Part shown: piece by piece, positions 31,508 to 40,399 of the stretch
How the letters are laid out: each line of letters starts with the position of its first letter
Numbering within the stretch: the first letter of the stretch is position 1
Source of the DNA: Candidatus Cottocaccamicrobium excrementipullorum
GTDB lineage: Bacteria > Bacillota > Clostridia > Lachnospirales > Lachnospiraceae
DNA: 64,000 nucleotides
Reading direction: 5' to 3'
NCBI GenBank assembly: GCA_018713255.1
Contig: DVFL01000039.1
Span: 1-64,000, forward strand
Made by a program: the position numbers and the translations under genes
The notes under the pieces: generated by a model
Databases searched by the model: none
What the model saw: only the letters and a program-made list of their open reading frames with translations
Told to the model about the DNA's origin: nothing

Positions 31508-32557
31508 TTATCCCATTGTTGACAGAATCCCTGCCAAGGGCAGCATTACCGACAACAGCACCAATCCCACTGCCACCGCCAAAACCGCAACCATAGTAGG
31601 TTCAAACCTGGAAATCACCTGATCAATGGCATCATCTGCCTGCTGTTCATAATCTCGGGAAATTTCTTCCATCATCTGATCTAAATGACCGCTCCTGCTT
31701 CCTGTGCGGATCATCTGTACATGAAATCCAGAAAAGAGGCCAGTAGATTTAAGCGCCTCATAATAACTCTTTCCCTCCTCCAGCATCTGAAGACACTTTC
31801 GGATTTTTTCCTCTACCACCGGATTCTCCGCCAATTCTTCGGCCAGAGAAAGTCCTTTTTCCAGTTCGAGACCGCTTCTAAGGGTTAAGGCCAAAACCGC
31901 AGTAAATCTCCGGTTGGCCGCCGCCAGCGCAATCCGGCTTCTTCTCTTTCCCCAAAGCAGTAATTTTTCCAAAAAAGGAAGCTTCTTTCCTTTTCGCATC
32001 ATAATCCAAAAGGCAAAGCAAATTCCTGCCAGAACAACGCCCGCCGCCAGCGCTGCTCCGCTGAAGATTCCCCCAAAGCGAATTGCCGAAGACGCCGCCG
32101 GAGAAAGCTCCGCCCCTAATTGGGCATAAACCCCTTCAAAAACCGGCATCACCTTGGCAAATAGAACAAACAGCACTGCCAGAAGCATAAAGATCATAAT
32201 GACAGGATAAGTCAAAGCATTTTTGGCGCTCTCCGCCAAACTATGCTCTTTTTCATAGTAATCAGAAAGGGCTCCCATCATTTCATCCATTGTTCCAGTA
32301 CTTTGCCCCAGCCTTGCCATACGGACCACATAGGGCGGAAAAATACCGGCTCTCTCCAACGCCTGGTCAAAGGGATCACCAAGTTCCACATCTTCCGCCA
32401 TCTGAAGCAGCATATCTTTCTCCCACTGGGCAGAGGCATCCTCCGCCATTATCCGCAGACCTTCATCTAAAGGCACCGCTGCGTCTAAAAGAAGAGAGAT
32501 CTGCAGGCAAAACGCCGAAAGACCTTTCAGGCTGTATCCTTTCCGTTGATTGCTCAT
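31508..32557 (-). CDS. Type II secretion/type IV pilus platform protein (GspF/PilC family)
   Basis: 349 residues from the ATG at 32557 (AAGGGTG upstream). Two T2SSF domains are seen: residues ~1-125 (LDAAVPLDEGLRIMAEDASA, RMARLGQSTGTMDEMMGALS) and ~210-330 (LRSGLELEKGLSLAEELAEN, MIRTGSRSGHLDQMMEEISR). Each is followed by membrane helices (NALTYPVIMIFMLLAVLFVL; FEPTMVAVLAVAVGLVLLSV). It is shorter than the usual ~400 residues because the cytoplasmic N-terminus is reduced. GspF/PilC proteins form the inner-membrane platform driven by the hexameric ATPase. Sixty bases separate it from the secreted transglutaminase gene upstream. Confidence 0.9.
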   Translation of the reverse strand: MSNQRKGYSLKGLSAFCLQISLLLDAAVPLDEGLRIMAEDASAQWEKDMLLQMAEDVELGDPFDQALERAGIFPPYVVRMARLGQSTGTMDEMMGALSDYYEKEHSLAESAKNALTYPVIMIFMLLAVLFVLFAKVMPVFEGVYAQLGAELSPAASSAIRFGGIFSGAALAAGVVLAGICFAFWIMMRKGKKLPFLEKLLLWGKRRSRIALAAANRRFTAVLALTLRSGLELEKGLSLAEELAENPVVEEKIRKCLQMLEEGKSYYEALKSTGLFSGFHVQMIRTGSRSGHLDQMMEEISRDYEQQADDAIDQVISRFEPTMVAVLAVAVGLVLLSVMLPLAGILSTMG

Positions 32558-32617
32558 CACCCTTGTTTCGCCGGTGCTCCCGGCTCTCCTTCCCCTGATC
32601 TTGGCTGTGCGCCAACG

Positions 32618-33487
32618 CTAATACGTATATTTCGCCTGATAGGAACTATTTCCGCCTCCCAGCTCTCGGCCTCCGCTGGAGGCAAAGGTAGGATCCATCA
32701 GGCTCCAGTTTTTTCCATCAAAGAAGATAATATTGTCTATCCATCCCTGCTCTGGCAGGTATACGCTGATCCAGGCATGATAAAGCTGACCGGTATAGCC
32801 AATGACAAGCTTAGTTGGAATATCCTGAGCCCGCAGCATGGCCGTCATCAGAGAAGCATAATCAAAACAGATTCCCTTCTTCTCCGCCAGGGTTACATCT
32901 ACGTTGGGAAGATAGCCGCTCTGCACCGTTTTTGCCTTTTCATAATCGTATGTCAAATTATCTACCACATAATGATAGATGCTCGTTACAATCTCCATAG
33001 GGTCTGCCGCTCCCTGGGACAGCTGGTCGCTTACTGCCACTGCATTGCTGCTCTGATTGAAATTCACGTACTGGTTAGGATAAAGAAAAGGCGTAAATTC
33101 ATTGGCCAGAACCACCTCCAGCGTCTGACTGAAAGCCTGGGCATACTGATTTCCGGTAATATTTTCAAACACCTTCACCGAATAGCTGCCGTTTCCCTCT
33201 GTCAGCGGGAACACTTCATAAGACTCCCTGGCATTCAGATCATACGTATAGGTAGTTCCTTTGGTAATCTGCACCTTAATCTTTCCATTGTCTCCTGTAT
33301 ATTTAATCATCACATAACCCTGGTCTGCATTGGATGCGTCCAGGGTGACCTTGCTGTTTTTGTAGGCCGCCGTTCCCAATGCGACAGGCGTTCTCACCAT
33401 AGCATAAGAAATGGCGGGCGGCCCTCCTATACTGACCATGACCGCCAGCATAAGAGCAGCTCCTGCCGCTTTCCGCTTGTTTTTCAT
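32618..33487 (-). CDS. Secreted transglutaminase-like protein
   Basis: 289 residues from the ATG at 33487 (AAAGGAGAG upstream). A signal peptide covers about residues 1-29 (RKAAGAALMLAVMVSIGG, cleavage near SYA). The C-terminal transglutaminase core has all three catalytic residues: Cys in KKGICFDYASLM, His in LYHAWISVYLPEQG, Asp in SLMDPTFAS. Such proteins act outside the cell as proteases, cross-linkers or peptide-modifying enzymes. It lies in the same run as the pilus-like genes and just behind rlmB, so it may modify or anchor the exported pilins (inference). The N-terminal ~130 residues form a beta-rich domain. Confidence 0.87.
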   Translation of the reverse strand: MKNKRKAAGAALMLAVMVSIGGPPAISYAMVRTPVALGTAAYKNSKVTLDASNADQGYVMIKYTGDNGKIKVQITKGTTYTYDLNARESYEVFPLTEGNGSYSVKVFENITGNQYAQAFSQTLEVVLANEFTPFLYPNQYVNFNQSSNAVAVSDQLSQGAADPMEIVTSIYHYVVDNLTYDYEKAKTVQSGYLPNVDVTLAEKKGICFDYASLMTAMLRAQDIPTKLVIGYTGQLYHAWISVYLPEQGWIDNIIFFDGKNWSLMDPTFASSGGRELGGGNSSYQAKYTY

Positions 33488-33537
33488 GGTTCTCTCCTTT
33501 CTAGGTCTGCGCCATACCGCCATTCAACCAAGATCTT

Positions 33538-34299
33538 TCAGTTCCTTCTGCCTGCTCCTGCCTTCATTCTCTGGCGCACTACCTCATAGGCCAGCACTCC
33601 CGCCGCTACCGAGGCATTCAAGGAATCAATATCTCCTTTCATGGGAATGGAAGCCGTCATATCACAGGTCTCCTTCACCAACCGGCTTACCCCATTTCCT
33701 TCGTTGCCAATCACCAGACCGATGGGACCAGTCAAATCAAGATCGTACATCACCTGTCCATCCATATCTGCACAGGCAAACCATAATCCTTCCTTTTTCA
33801 GTTCCTCCATCACCGTCTTAATATTATTTACCTTGGCCACCGGAGTGTGGTAAATCGCTCCCGCTGAAGCTTTAGCCACCACTGCCGTCAGGCCGGCCGC
33901 CCGCCGCTTTGGAATAATCACTCCATGGGCTCCCGCCAGGTTAGCCGTTCGGATGATCGCGCCAAGATTATGGGGATCTTCAATGCCGTCCAGCAAAAAT
34001 ATAAAGGGCGGCTCGCCTTTCTCTCTGGCAGCTTCCAGAATATCTTCTACCTGGGCATAATGATAAACCGCCCCCTGAGCAATCACGCCCTGGTGCTTTC
34101 CCGTTCTGGACATCTGATCCAGACGTTCCTTGGGCACATAAGTAATGATGGTGTCCTGCTTCCTGGCTTCCCGGGCAATGGTCTGAACCGGGCCGTCATG
34201 GCAGCCGTCCTGAATAAACACCTTATCAATGGTTTTCCCGGAGCGAAAGGCCTCCAGCACCGCATTTCTTCCCTCAATGGTCAATTCTTCATATCTCAT
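33538..34299 (-). CDS. rlmB: 23S rRNA (guanosine-2251-2'-O)-methyltransferase
   Basis: 253 residues from the ATG at 34299 (MRYEELTIEGRNAVLEAFRS), which overlaps the mrnC end and has CAGGAG upstream; an ATG at 34329 is less likely. The SpoU/TrmH motifs are NLGAIIRTANLAGAHGVIIP, GLVIGNEGNGVSRLVKETCD and SLNASVAAGVLAYEVVRQR, the knotted SAM site. The N-terminal substrate-binding domain spans ~1-85. RlmB methylates the ribose of G2251 in the peptidyl-transferase loop. It follows mrnC in the classic cysS-mrnC-rlmB order of Firmicutes. Confidence 0.92.
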   Translation of the reverse strand: MRYEELTIEGRNAVLEAFRSGKTIDKVFIQDGCHDGPVQTIAREARKQDTIITYVPKERLDQMSRTGKHQGVIAQGAVYHYAQVEDILEAAREKGEPPFIFLLDGIEDPHNLGAIIRTANLAGAHGVIIPKRRAAGLTAVVAKASAGAIYHTPVAKVNNIKTVMEELKKEGLWFACADMDGQVMYDLDLTGPIGLVIGNEGNGVSRLVKETCDMTASIPMKGDIDSLNASVAAGVLAYEVVRQRMKAGAGRRN

Positions 34300-34777
34300 G
34301 GTCCTGGTCTCCTGTTCCTTCTTTTTCATTATTTCCGCCGATTTCTCCAGCCGCCGCAAATCCTTTGCTGACCAAAAACGTCAGCCTCTCATACTGTCTG
34401 GTTAAAAACAGCCAGCCGATGAGCGCTTCAAAGCCGGTGGCCCTGCGGTAATCCACAATTGATGCATTTTTCGCAGAAGTGGCAGAATGGGCGTTTCTTC
34501 CCCGCTTAAATACTGCTGTTTCTTCAGGCGTAAGCTCCTTTTCCAGCACATGGATCATCTCTGCCTGCCCCTTGGCGCAAACCAGCTGTGAACTGTGTCT
34601 GTGAAGCTTGCTGACCTGGGTATTTCCCCGGTTAATCACCTGAATCCGCACCATCACCTCATACACAGCATCGCCGATATAGGCCAAAACCAAAGGAGAG
34701 TAGGAGGAAGGATCCGCCTCCTTAAGTCCCATGGTCTCTCGGTAAAAGTTCAGAAATTCCTCTATGCTCTTTTCCAT
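34289..34777 (-). CDS. mrnC: Mini-ribonuclease 3
   Basis: 162 residues. The RNase III catalytic fold without double-stranded RNA-binding domain: YSPLVLAYIGDAVYEVMVRI carries the metal-binding Asp of the signature, and RNAHSATSAKNASIVDYRRA with GFEALIGWLFLTRQYERL completes it. It processes 23S rRNA precursor ends in the cytoplasm. The start overlaps the cysS end by 16 bases with AAGGAG inside the cysS end. The C-terminal ten residues (NNEKEGTGDQDHEI) are not conserved. Its position between cysS and rlmB matches Bacillus and clostridia. Confidence 0.93.
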   Translation of the reverse strand: MEKSIEEFLNFYRETMGLKEADPSSYSPLVLAYIGDAVYEVMVRIQVINRGNTQVSKLHRHSSQLVCAKGQAEMIHVLEKELTPEETAVFKRGRNAHSATSAKNASIVDYRRATGFEALIGWLFLTRQYERLTFLVSKGFAAAGEIGGNNEKEGTGDQDHEI

Positions 34778-36171
34778 TTTACTCCTTCACGGGTATCTTC
34801 CAGTACGATTCCCATCTCCAGCAGTTTATTTCGAATCTCATCCGCCAGGGCAAAATTTTTCGCTTTTCTTGCCGCCTGGCGCTCCTGGATCATCTTCTCA
34901 ATCTCCTCATCCAGAACTTGTTCTTTTCTCTCCGTAAGAATTCCCAGAACCTGGCACAATTCTTCTACTCTGTCCATCAAAAGCTTTACATAGCCATGGC
35001 TGCTGCTCTCTAATGCAGTAGAATTTGCCAGCTTCACAATTTCAAACAGGGCGGAAATAGCGTCCGCCGTATTAAAATCATCATCCATCGCCCCTTCATA
35101 CTTTTCTGTAAGGGCCTGAAGCTGCTGTGCCAATTCCGTTTCTTCTTTCGATAACGCTTCTCCCGCCGTCTTTTTTTCCAGCTCTCTCAGCCGCTGAGCC
35201 GCCGTTAAAATCCTCTCTAAGCCGTTTTTGGAAGCTTCCATCAACTCTGCGCTGAAATTCAGCGGACTTCTGTAATGGGCGCTGAGCATAAAGAAACGAA
35301 GCACCTGCAGATCATACTTTTCACTGATTTCCCGGACAGTAAAGAAATTTCCCAGAGATTTAGACATCTTCCGGTTGTCAATATTTAAAAAGGCATTATG
35401 CATCCAATAAGTGGCAAAAGGCTTTTCATTGGCAGACTCACTCTGGGCAATCTCATTCTCGTGATGAGGGAAGATCAAATCCTCTCCTCCTGCATGAATA
35501 TCAATCTGATCTCCAAGGTATTTTTTCGCCATCACGGAGCACTCAATATGCCAGCCGGGGCGGCCATTGCACCAGGGAGACTCCCAGAAAGGTTCTCCTT
35601 CCTTCTTAGGCTTCCACAATACGAAATCATTGGGATCTTCTTTTCCTTCTTCTCCCGTTACCTTGATCTCCCGGAAGCCAGACTGGAGATCCTCAAGATT
35701 CTTGTGGGAAAGCTTTCCATAATCCTTAAAGGATTTTACCCGGAAATAAACGGTGCCGTCCTCCGCCACATAAGCATGGCCCTTGTCAATCAGCGTCTGG
35801 ATCATCTCCAGCATGCCGCAGATCTCCTCTGTTGCCAAAGGATGACGGGTGGCAGGAAGTACATTCATTCCTTCCATATCCTTTTTGCATTCGGCAATAT
35901 AACGTTTGGAAATGGTATCTGCATCCACGCCCTCTTCAATGGCTTTCTTAATGATCTTGTCATCTACGTCAGTAAAGTTGGATACATAATCCACCTGATA
36001 TCCTTTGTACTCAAAATACCGGCGCACCGTATCAAACACGATCATAGGCCGGGCATTTCCGATATGAATAAAATTATATACCGTAGGGCCGCACACATAC
36101 ATCTTTACCTTGCCCGGCTCTAAGGGGACAAACTCCTCTTTTCTTCTTGTAAGGGTGTTGTAAATTTTCAT
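34762..36171 (-). CDS. cysS: Cysteinyl-tRNA synthetase
   Basis: 469 residues, normal for bacteria. The class I signatures are HIGN (in YNFIHIGNARP) and KMSKSLGN. Zinc ligands typical of CysRS are Cys28 in MYCGPTVYNFI-like VCGPTVYN and the CSVMAKKYLG with HHENEIAQSE block. It charges tRNA-Cys with cysteine. GGAGGAG precedes the ATG. Spacing to ispF upstream is 63 bases and it overlaps mrnC downstream, so it is inside a long leftward operon. Confidence 0.95.
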   Translation of the reverse strand: MKIYNTLTRRKEEFVPLEPGKVKMYVCGPTVYNFIHIGNARPMIVFDTVRRYFEYKGYQVDYVSNFTDVDDKIIKKAIEEGVDADTISKRYIAECKKDMEGMNVLPATRHPLATEEICGMLEMIQTLIDKGHAYVAEDGTVYFRVKSFKDYGKLSHKNLEDLQSGFREIKVTGEEGKEDPNDFVLWKPKKEGEPFWESPWCNGRPGWHIECSVMAKKYLGDQIDIHAGGEDLIFPHHENEIAQSESANEKPFATYWMHNAFLNIDNRKMSKSLGNFFTVREISEKYDLQVLRFFMLSAHYRSPLNFSAELMEASKNGLERILTAAQRLRELEKKTAGEALSKEETELAQQLQALTEKYEGAMDDDFNTADAISALFEIVKLANSTALESSSHGYVKLLMDRVEELCQVLGILTERKEQVLDEEIEKMIQERQAARKAKNFALADEIRNKLLEMGIVLEDTREGVKWKRA

Positions 36172-36234
36172 GTTCTCCTCCAGGGCGGGTTCTCCGCCCG
36201 TTTCCTTTCTGGACCTGCCAGATCAGCAGCCGCC

Positions 36235-36834
36235 TTACTGATTCTTCCAGCAGCCTCCGCATCCGCCGCAGCCCTTTCCAGCCGCCGCAGGTTCCTCTAT
36301 TTCATCGGGGCCGGCATAAACCGCCCCTGCTTCATCCTCTGCATCATCATAACAATAATTAGCTACCTCTGTCAATAAGGTGATAGCCTGGGAAGATATT
36401 CCAGCGCCGCTTCCTGTAAATCCCAGCCCCTCCTCTGTGGTCGCCTTAACACTTACCTGGCTTGGCTTGATTTTTAACGCGCGGGCGATGTTCTCCGCCA
36501 TCTGCTTACGATATGGAGCCAGCTTCGGCCTCTGGGCAATAATCGTAGCGTCAATATTCTCGATGACATAATGACTGGCGTCCAGAAGCTCTCCTACTTT
36601 TTCCAGAAGAGCAATACTGGAAATTCCTTTATAAGCCGGATCTGTATCAGGGAAATGCTGTCCGATATCCCCAAGAGCCGCAGCCCCCAGCAGCGCGTCC
36701 ATCACCGCATGAACCAGCACGTCCGCATCAGAATGTCCGTCCAATCCTTTCTCATAAGGGATCTCCACTCCTCCCAGAATCAGCTTCCTGCCTTCTGTCA
36801 GTCTGTGTACATCATATCCTTGTCCTATTCTCAT
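36235..36834 (-). CDS. ispF: 2-C-methyl-D-erythritol 2,4-cyclodiphosphate synthase with Cys-rich tail
   Basis: 199 residues. The core (1-158) is standard: [12 protein letters not shown] with metal ligands Asp8, His10 and His42, [16 protein letters not shown], and [20 protein letters not shown]. It makes the cyclodiphosphate of the non-mevalonate isoprenoid route as a trimer. The usual enzyme ends near residue 158; here about 40 extra residues follow, acidic then Gly/Cys-rich ([17 protein letters not shown], Cys189, 192, 195). The tail could bind metal or be a non-functional read-on. The gene lies between the lipid kinase and cysS in one apparent operon, with AAAAGGAG before the ATG. Confidence 0.92.
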   Translation of the reverse strand: MRIGQGYDVHRLTEGRKLILGGVEIPYEKGLDGHSDADVLVHAVMDALLGAAALGDIGQHFPDTDPAYKGISSIALLEKVGELLDASHYVIENIDATIIAQRPKLAPYRKQMAENIARALKIKPSQVSVKATTEEGLGFTGSGAGISSQAITLLTEVANYCYDDAEDEAGAVYAGPDEIEEPAAAGKGCGGCGGCWKNQ

Positions 36835-36861
36835 GAGCTATTGTCTCCTTTTGTCTTATTC

Positions 36862-37791
36862 TCAAACGATCATTCGGATCTGCCGTCCGATGCATTCCAC
36901 CTGAATTTCATTCCATTCCCCGCAAACTTCTCCGTCCGCATGAACCAGAGCCGGATTTTCCAAATGAAAAACTGCCTCCCGGCATTCGTAAGTGCGGATG
37001 CCTTTTCCCTTTCCTCGTTTTTTTCTGCTGAGAAAAGCCAAGGCAAGAGTTTTGAAAAGACGTATCCGGCTTGCATGGCTGACCACACATACATTCAGCA
37101 TCCCGTCGCTTCCGTCCGCGCAGGGAGCCAGCCGAAAACCGCCTCCCTCAAAGGGGTGAATATGTGCCGACATAAAATAAATGTAATTAAACTCAATTTT
37201 CTTTACTCCATCCAGAACAACATATCCCCGCATCCCTTTAGTCTTTTTCAGCAGCTTTATGCCCATCAGTCCATAAACCAGCCTGCTCTGCTTCAAATGA
37301 TCGAAAAGTCGGCGCTTCCCCCGATTTCCAGCTTCCTGGCAAACCTCTGCGTCCATCCCGATTCCTGCGCTCACTGCAAACCGGCGGTGTTCTCCCTGCC
37401 TGCCCATGGTAAGAACCCCATAATCCAGGAGCTTATACTGACGGGAAGCCAAAATTCGGCGCAGACATTTTCCTGGTCTTCCAGAAAAGCCTAAACTTCT
37501 TGCCAAATCATTTCCTGAACCTGCTGGAATATAGCCAACTGTAATCATGGGGCTGAAATTCAGGCCGTCCAGCACCTCATTCATGGTTCCGTCTCCGCCT
37601 ACCGCAACAATCACCCTGGGCTCCTGACAGCACTGGGTCAGCATCTGGGCAAACCGCCTGGCGTCTCCCTTCTTCTCTGTCTGATAACTCTCATACAGAA
37701 CTGACTCTCTTTTCAGAATCCGCTCTACCGCCTCCCATACTCTTTTCCCTTTCCCTGACCGACAATGAGGATTAACGATAAAACAATACAT
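36862..37791 (-). CDS. YegS/BmrU-type lipid (diacylglycerol) kinase
   Basis: 309 residues from the ATG at 37791 (GGAGGAAG upstream); an open extension to 37968 carries no family sequence. The N-terminal catalytic block MYCFIVNPHCRSGKGKRVWE and VAVGGDGTMNEVLDGL (GGDGT signature) then GYIPAGSGNDLARSLGF define the diacylglycerol kinase catalytic domain. It phosphorylates a membrane lipid, probably diacylglycerol, with ATP. It heads the leftward run ending in pilT, 27 bases before ispF. The 268 bases upstream (37792-38059) show nothing beyond AT-rich spacer. Confidence 0.9.
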   Translation of the reverse strand: MYCFIVNPHCRSGKGKRVWEAVERILKRESVLYESYQTEKKGDARRFAQMLTQCCQEPRVIVAVGGDGTMNEVLDGLNFSPMITVGYIPAGSGNDLARSLGFSGRPGKCLRRILASRQYKLLDYGVLTMGRQGEHRRFAVSAGIGMDAEVCQEAGNRGKRRLFDHLKQSRLVYGLMGIKLLKKTKGMRGYVVLDGVKKIEFNYIYFMSAHIHPFEGGGFRLAPCADGSDGMLNVCVVSHASRIRLFKTLALAFLSRKKRGKGKGIRTYECREAVFHLENPALVHADGEVCGEWNEIQVECIGRQIRMIV

Positions 37792-38059
37792 GAAAAGCTT
37801 CCTCCATCTTTTTGCGCGGGCAGCGGTTTTTGCTGTCTCTCTCCGGCCATCCCTGCAGACATAGGCCTTCTCCCGCTTCATTGCTGCGCCTGATGTTAAG
37901 TATATCATAAATACCGGAAAAAGTGACCGTTTTCCCCTGATATTTTTCCCATCTTTCCGAAAAAGCATTAATAAGGTCGTATCCTATGGAGAATATACGC
38001 CTTAAAGATGCGGGTTAAACGGGCAAAAAAAATTTTCAAAAAAAATTGACAAAAAAGTG

Positions 38060-38088
38060 TTGACAATTAACACAATAAGAGGTATACT
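38060..38088 (+). promoter_or_regulatory. Strong tRNA promoter
   Basis: TTGACA (38060-38065), 17-base spacer, TATACT (38083-38088), serving the two tRNA genes. A second TTGACA begins at 38046. Confidence 0.85.
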
Positions 38089-38142
38089 AACGGAGCAGTC
38101 GCGATGAGGCATCTGATTCAGATGAAGAGCGCTGAAGATTAT

Positions 38143-38215
38143 GGGGTCTTAGCTCAGCTGGGAGAGCATCTGCCTTACAAGCAGAGGGTCATAGGTTCGA
38201 GCCCTATAGGCCCCA
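38143..38215 (+). tRNA. tRNA-Val (TAC)
   Basis: Cloverleaf: acceptor GGGGTCT/AGGCCCC, D arm GCTC...GAGC, anticodon stem TCTGC/GCAGA with loop CTTACAA (anticodon TAC), T arm ATAGG...CCTAT, discriminator A. CCA is not encoded. Confidence 0.97.
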
Positions 38216-38223
38216 TAACACCT

Positions 38224-38297
38224 GGCGGAATAGCTCAGCTGGCTAGAGCACGCGGTTCATACCCGCGGTGTCGTTGGTTCAAGTCCAATTTCCGCTA
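38224..38297 (+). tRNA. tRNA-Met (CAT), elongator type
   Basis: Acceptor GGCGGAA/TTCCGCT, anticodon stem CGCGG/CCGCG with loop TTCATAC (anticodon CAT), T arm GTTGG...CCAAT. The anticodon stem lacks the three G-C pairs of initiator tRNA. tRNA-Ile2 with modified CAT cannot be fully excluded. Confidence 0.93.
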
Positions 38298-38299
38298 CG

Positions 38300-38329
38300 A
38301 AAGCTGTCGGATTTCCGGCAGCTTTTTTT
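38300..38329 (+). terminator. Terminator of the tRNA pair
   Basis: AAGCTG-T-CGG, loop ATTT, CCG-G-CAGCTT followed by a T run, directly behind tRNA-Met. Confidence 0.88.
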
Positions 38330-38363
38330 CTGTATTCCCATCAGTTTCAGCACAGCGAGAAAA

Positions 38364-38410
38364 AACGCTGCAGAAACAGCGCTCTAGATGTTCACTGTTT
38401 CTGCAGCGTT
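38364..38410 (-). terminator. Terminator of the PAP2-like gene
   Basis: A perfect 16-base stem (38364-38379 with 38395-38410; core CTGCAG). The A run on plus side gives a T run on the minus strand. Confidence 0.87.
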
Positions 38411-38414
38411 CTTA

Positions 38415-39071
38415 TTATCCAAGAACTTTCTCTCTCACTTTCTTTTCTGCTCTCAAATCACTATATCCATAAACTACGCTATAAAGGGCATAAGCCATAA
38501 TCGCCGCTCCCACTCCGTCAATTACAGAATGCTGCTTTAAAAATACCGTTGCTAAGCAGATCAGCAGCGTGAGAACAAAAGCGCCTCCCTGTATCCATCT
38601 GTACTGTCTGAGTTTCTGACTTTTCCGAATTGCAATATAGGTACAAATTGAATTGTACACATGAATGCTGGGAAACACATTCGTACAGGTATCCGTCTCA
38701 TAAAGCTTCACCACCATAGCGGTAAAAATATTTTTATTCGGATCAAGCTGAGGCCGAAAAGCCGTTCCATTATGGAAAAAGGTGCAGATAATTAAACTGA
38801 TGGTCATTCCCGTAAACAAGTAAATGCACAGCCGGTAATACTCTTCCTTGCTGGTGAAGAAAAAGTAAATCACCGCCGCCGCCACATAGGCGAACCATAA
38901 AAAATAAGGAATGACAAAGTATTCATTAAAAGGAATATAGTCATCCAATGCAACGTGCACAATATGATAATGGCTTTTTACTGTCTTTTCCAGATAGCAA
39001 AACCAGGGAAGATAAATAAACCCATAGGCTAAAATCCAGATATGCCTATACTTCTTAACGAATTCCTTCAT
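38415..39071 (-). CDS. PAP2-superfamily membrane protein
   Basis: About 218 residues from the ATG at 39071 (AGGTGG upstream; a GTG at 39080 is possible). Five to six membrane helices. The PAP2 motifs are partly recognisable as VFPSIHVYNS (the PSGH-type motif with Ile for Gly) and LKQHSVIDGVGAAIMA (catalytic His and Asp), as in the inositolphosphoceramide-synthase-like PAP2 branch. The protein probably acts on a lipid phosphate at the outer membrane face; substrate unknown. It is a single gene between a strong terminator and the carbamate kinase region. Confidence 0.82.
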   Translation of the reverse strand: MKEFVKKYRHIWILAYGFIYLPWFCYLEKTVKSHYHIVHVALDDYIPFNEYFVIPYFLWFAYVAAAVIYFFFTSKEEYYRLCIYLFTGMTISLIICTFFHNGTAFRPQLDPNKNIFTAMVVKLYETDTCTNVFPSIHVYNSICTYIAIRKSQKLRQYRWIQGGAFVLTLLICLATVFLKQHSVIDGVGAAIMAYALYSVVYGYSDLRAEKKVREKVLG

Positions 39072-39257
39072 CTCAACCACCTTGCCCGCCTGGGGAACCC
39101 TTAACTGCAGCCGCAGAAGAGGAAGGAGTTTCCTCTCCTGCCGGCTAGATTATCATTGTCAGAAACGGATTATAGCACACTTAAGTTTCACATACAAGGC
39201 TATTTATAAATTGTTAAGAAAGGGTTAAGTATCTGCTGCCAAGGGAAACCTTTCCTT

Positions 39258-40190
39258 CTATTCGATGGTGGTTCCGGCCTTTCCGGAAATACTCTCTTTG
39301 GCCTTAGCCAAAGAAGTGATAATGGCTTTTCTGCCCTTGCCGTTCTCCACAAAATCTACAGAAGCGGTAATTTTCGGCAGCATAGAAGCAAATTCGAAAT
39401 GACCTTTGTTGGAAAACTCTTTAGCTTCTTCCACGGTCATATGAGAAATAGGCTTCTGTTCCGGCGTTCCGTAATTTAATGTAACGTTATCCACGCTGGT
39501 AAGAATCATCAGCACATCGGCATCCAGCTCTTTAGCCAGAAGGCCGCTGGACAAATCCTTCTCTACAATGGCGCTGGCGCCCTTTAAATAATATCCCTGC
39601 TCCATCACTGGAATTCCGCCTCCGCCGCAGGCAATCACCAGCTGATCCGCATCCATAAGCGCTTTAATCGAATCAATCTCCACAATCGCCACCGGCTTAG
39701 GAGAAGCCACAATACGGCGGAATCCTTTTCCCGGCTCTTCCACAACATAATTGCCTTTAGCTTCCTCTTCTGCCGCTTCCTCTGCCGTCATATAGCGGCC
39801 AATTCGTTTTACCGGGGTATAGAAAGCCTCATCGTAGGTGTCCACCGTAACCTGAGTCAGGATGGTGCATACCGGCTTATAAATTCCTCTCTTCACCAGT
39901 TCAGCCCGAAGACCGTTCTGCAGATCATAGCCGATATATCCCTGGCTCATGGCGGAGCAGACAGACATGGGGGCCATGCTGTAGCCGTCATGCTGCTTTC
40001 CAAATTCATTCATTGCCGTATGAATCATGCCTACCTGAGGAGCATTGCTGTGGACAATAGCCACCTGCCAGCCCTCCTGAATAAAATCAGCGATTACCTT
40101 TGAGGTTTTTTCCACTGCTGCTTTTTGTTCCGGGAGATTCGTTCCCAGCGCATTATGTCCAAGGGCCATTACGATTCTTTTTTTTGCCAT
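39258..40190 (-). CDS. arcC: Carbamate kinase
   Basis: 310 residues with GAGAGGAA before the ATG. Amino-acid-kinase fold: MAKKRIVMALGHNALGTNLP, HSNAPQVGMIHTAMNEFGK, VEIDSIKALMDADQLVIACG GGGIPV region and the C-terminal LPKITASVDFVENGKGRKAI. The family interconverts ATP, carbamate and carbamoyl phosphate, generating ATP in the arginine deiminase or purine/allantoin routes. No arcA, arcB or transporter is adjacent. carAB, which makes carbamoyl phosphate, lies 1.5 kb away on the same strand beyond a glycosyltransferase. Confidence 0.93.
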   Translation of the reverse strand: MAKKRIVMALGHNALGTNLPEQKAAVEKTSKVIADFIQEGWQVAIVHSNAPQVGMIHTAMNEFGKQHDGYSMAPMSVCSAMSQGYIGYDLQNGLRAELVKRGIYKPVCTILTQVTVDTYDEAFYTPVKRIGRYMTAEEAAEEEAKGNYVVEEPGKGFRRIVASPKPVAIVEIDSIKALMDADQLVIACGGGGIPVMEQGYYLKGASAIVEKDLSSGLLAKELDADVLMILTSVDNVTLNYGTPEQKPISHMTVEEAKEFSNKGHFEFASMLPKITASVDFVENGKGRKAIITSLAKAKESISGKAGTTIE

Positions 40191-40399
40191 AATTATTCCT
40201 CTCGCTTTCCAGATCTGTCTTTCTATTTTCTCTTGAAAAATGGAAAAATAGTTACAAATATTATAACTTTTACAGGCAAAAAATGCAACAATTATTGCGG
40301 TTTCCCTTTACTTTCCCCTAAAATGCCTATGGAAAAATGCCCCGGGCCATGATATGATAAGGAAAGAGCTTTGAACTACTGAAAAGGGGGACCAATCTC

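Noticed and set aside
38104-38472. 122-codon frame over the tRNA genes
   Set aside because: It reads through tRNA-Val, tRNA-Met and a terminator, so it cannot be a real gene.
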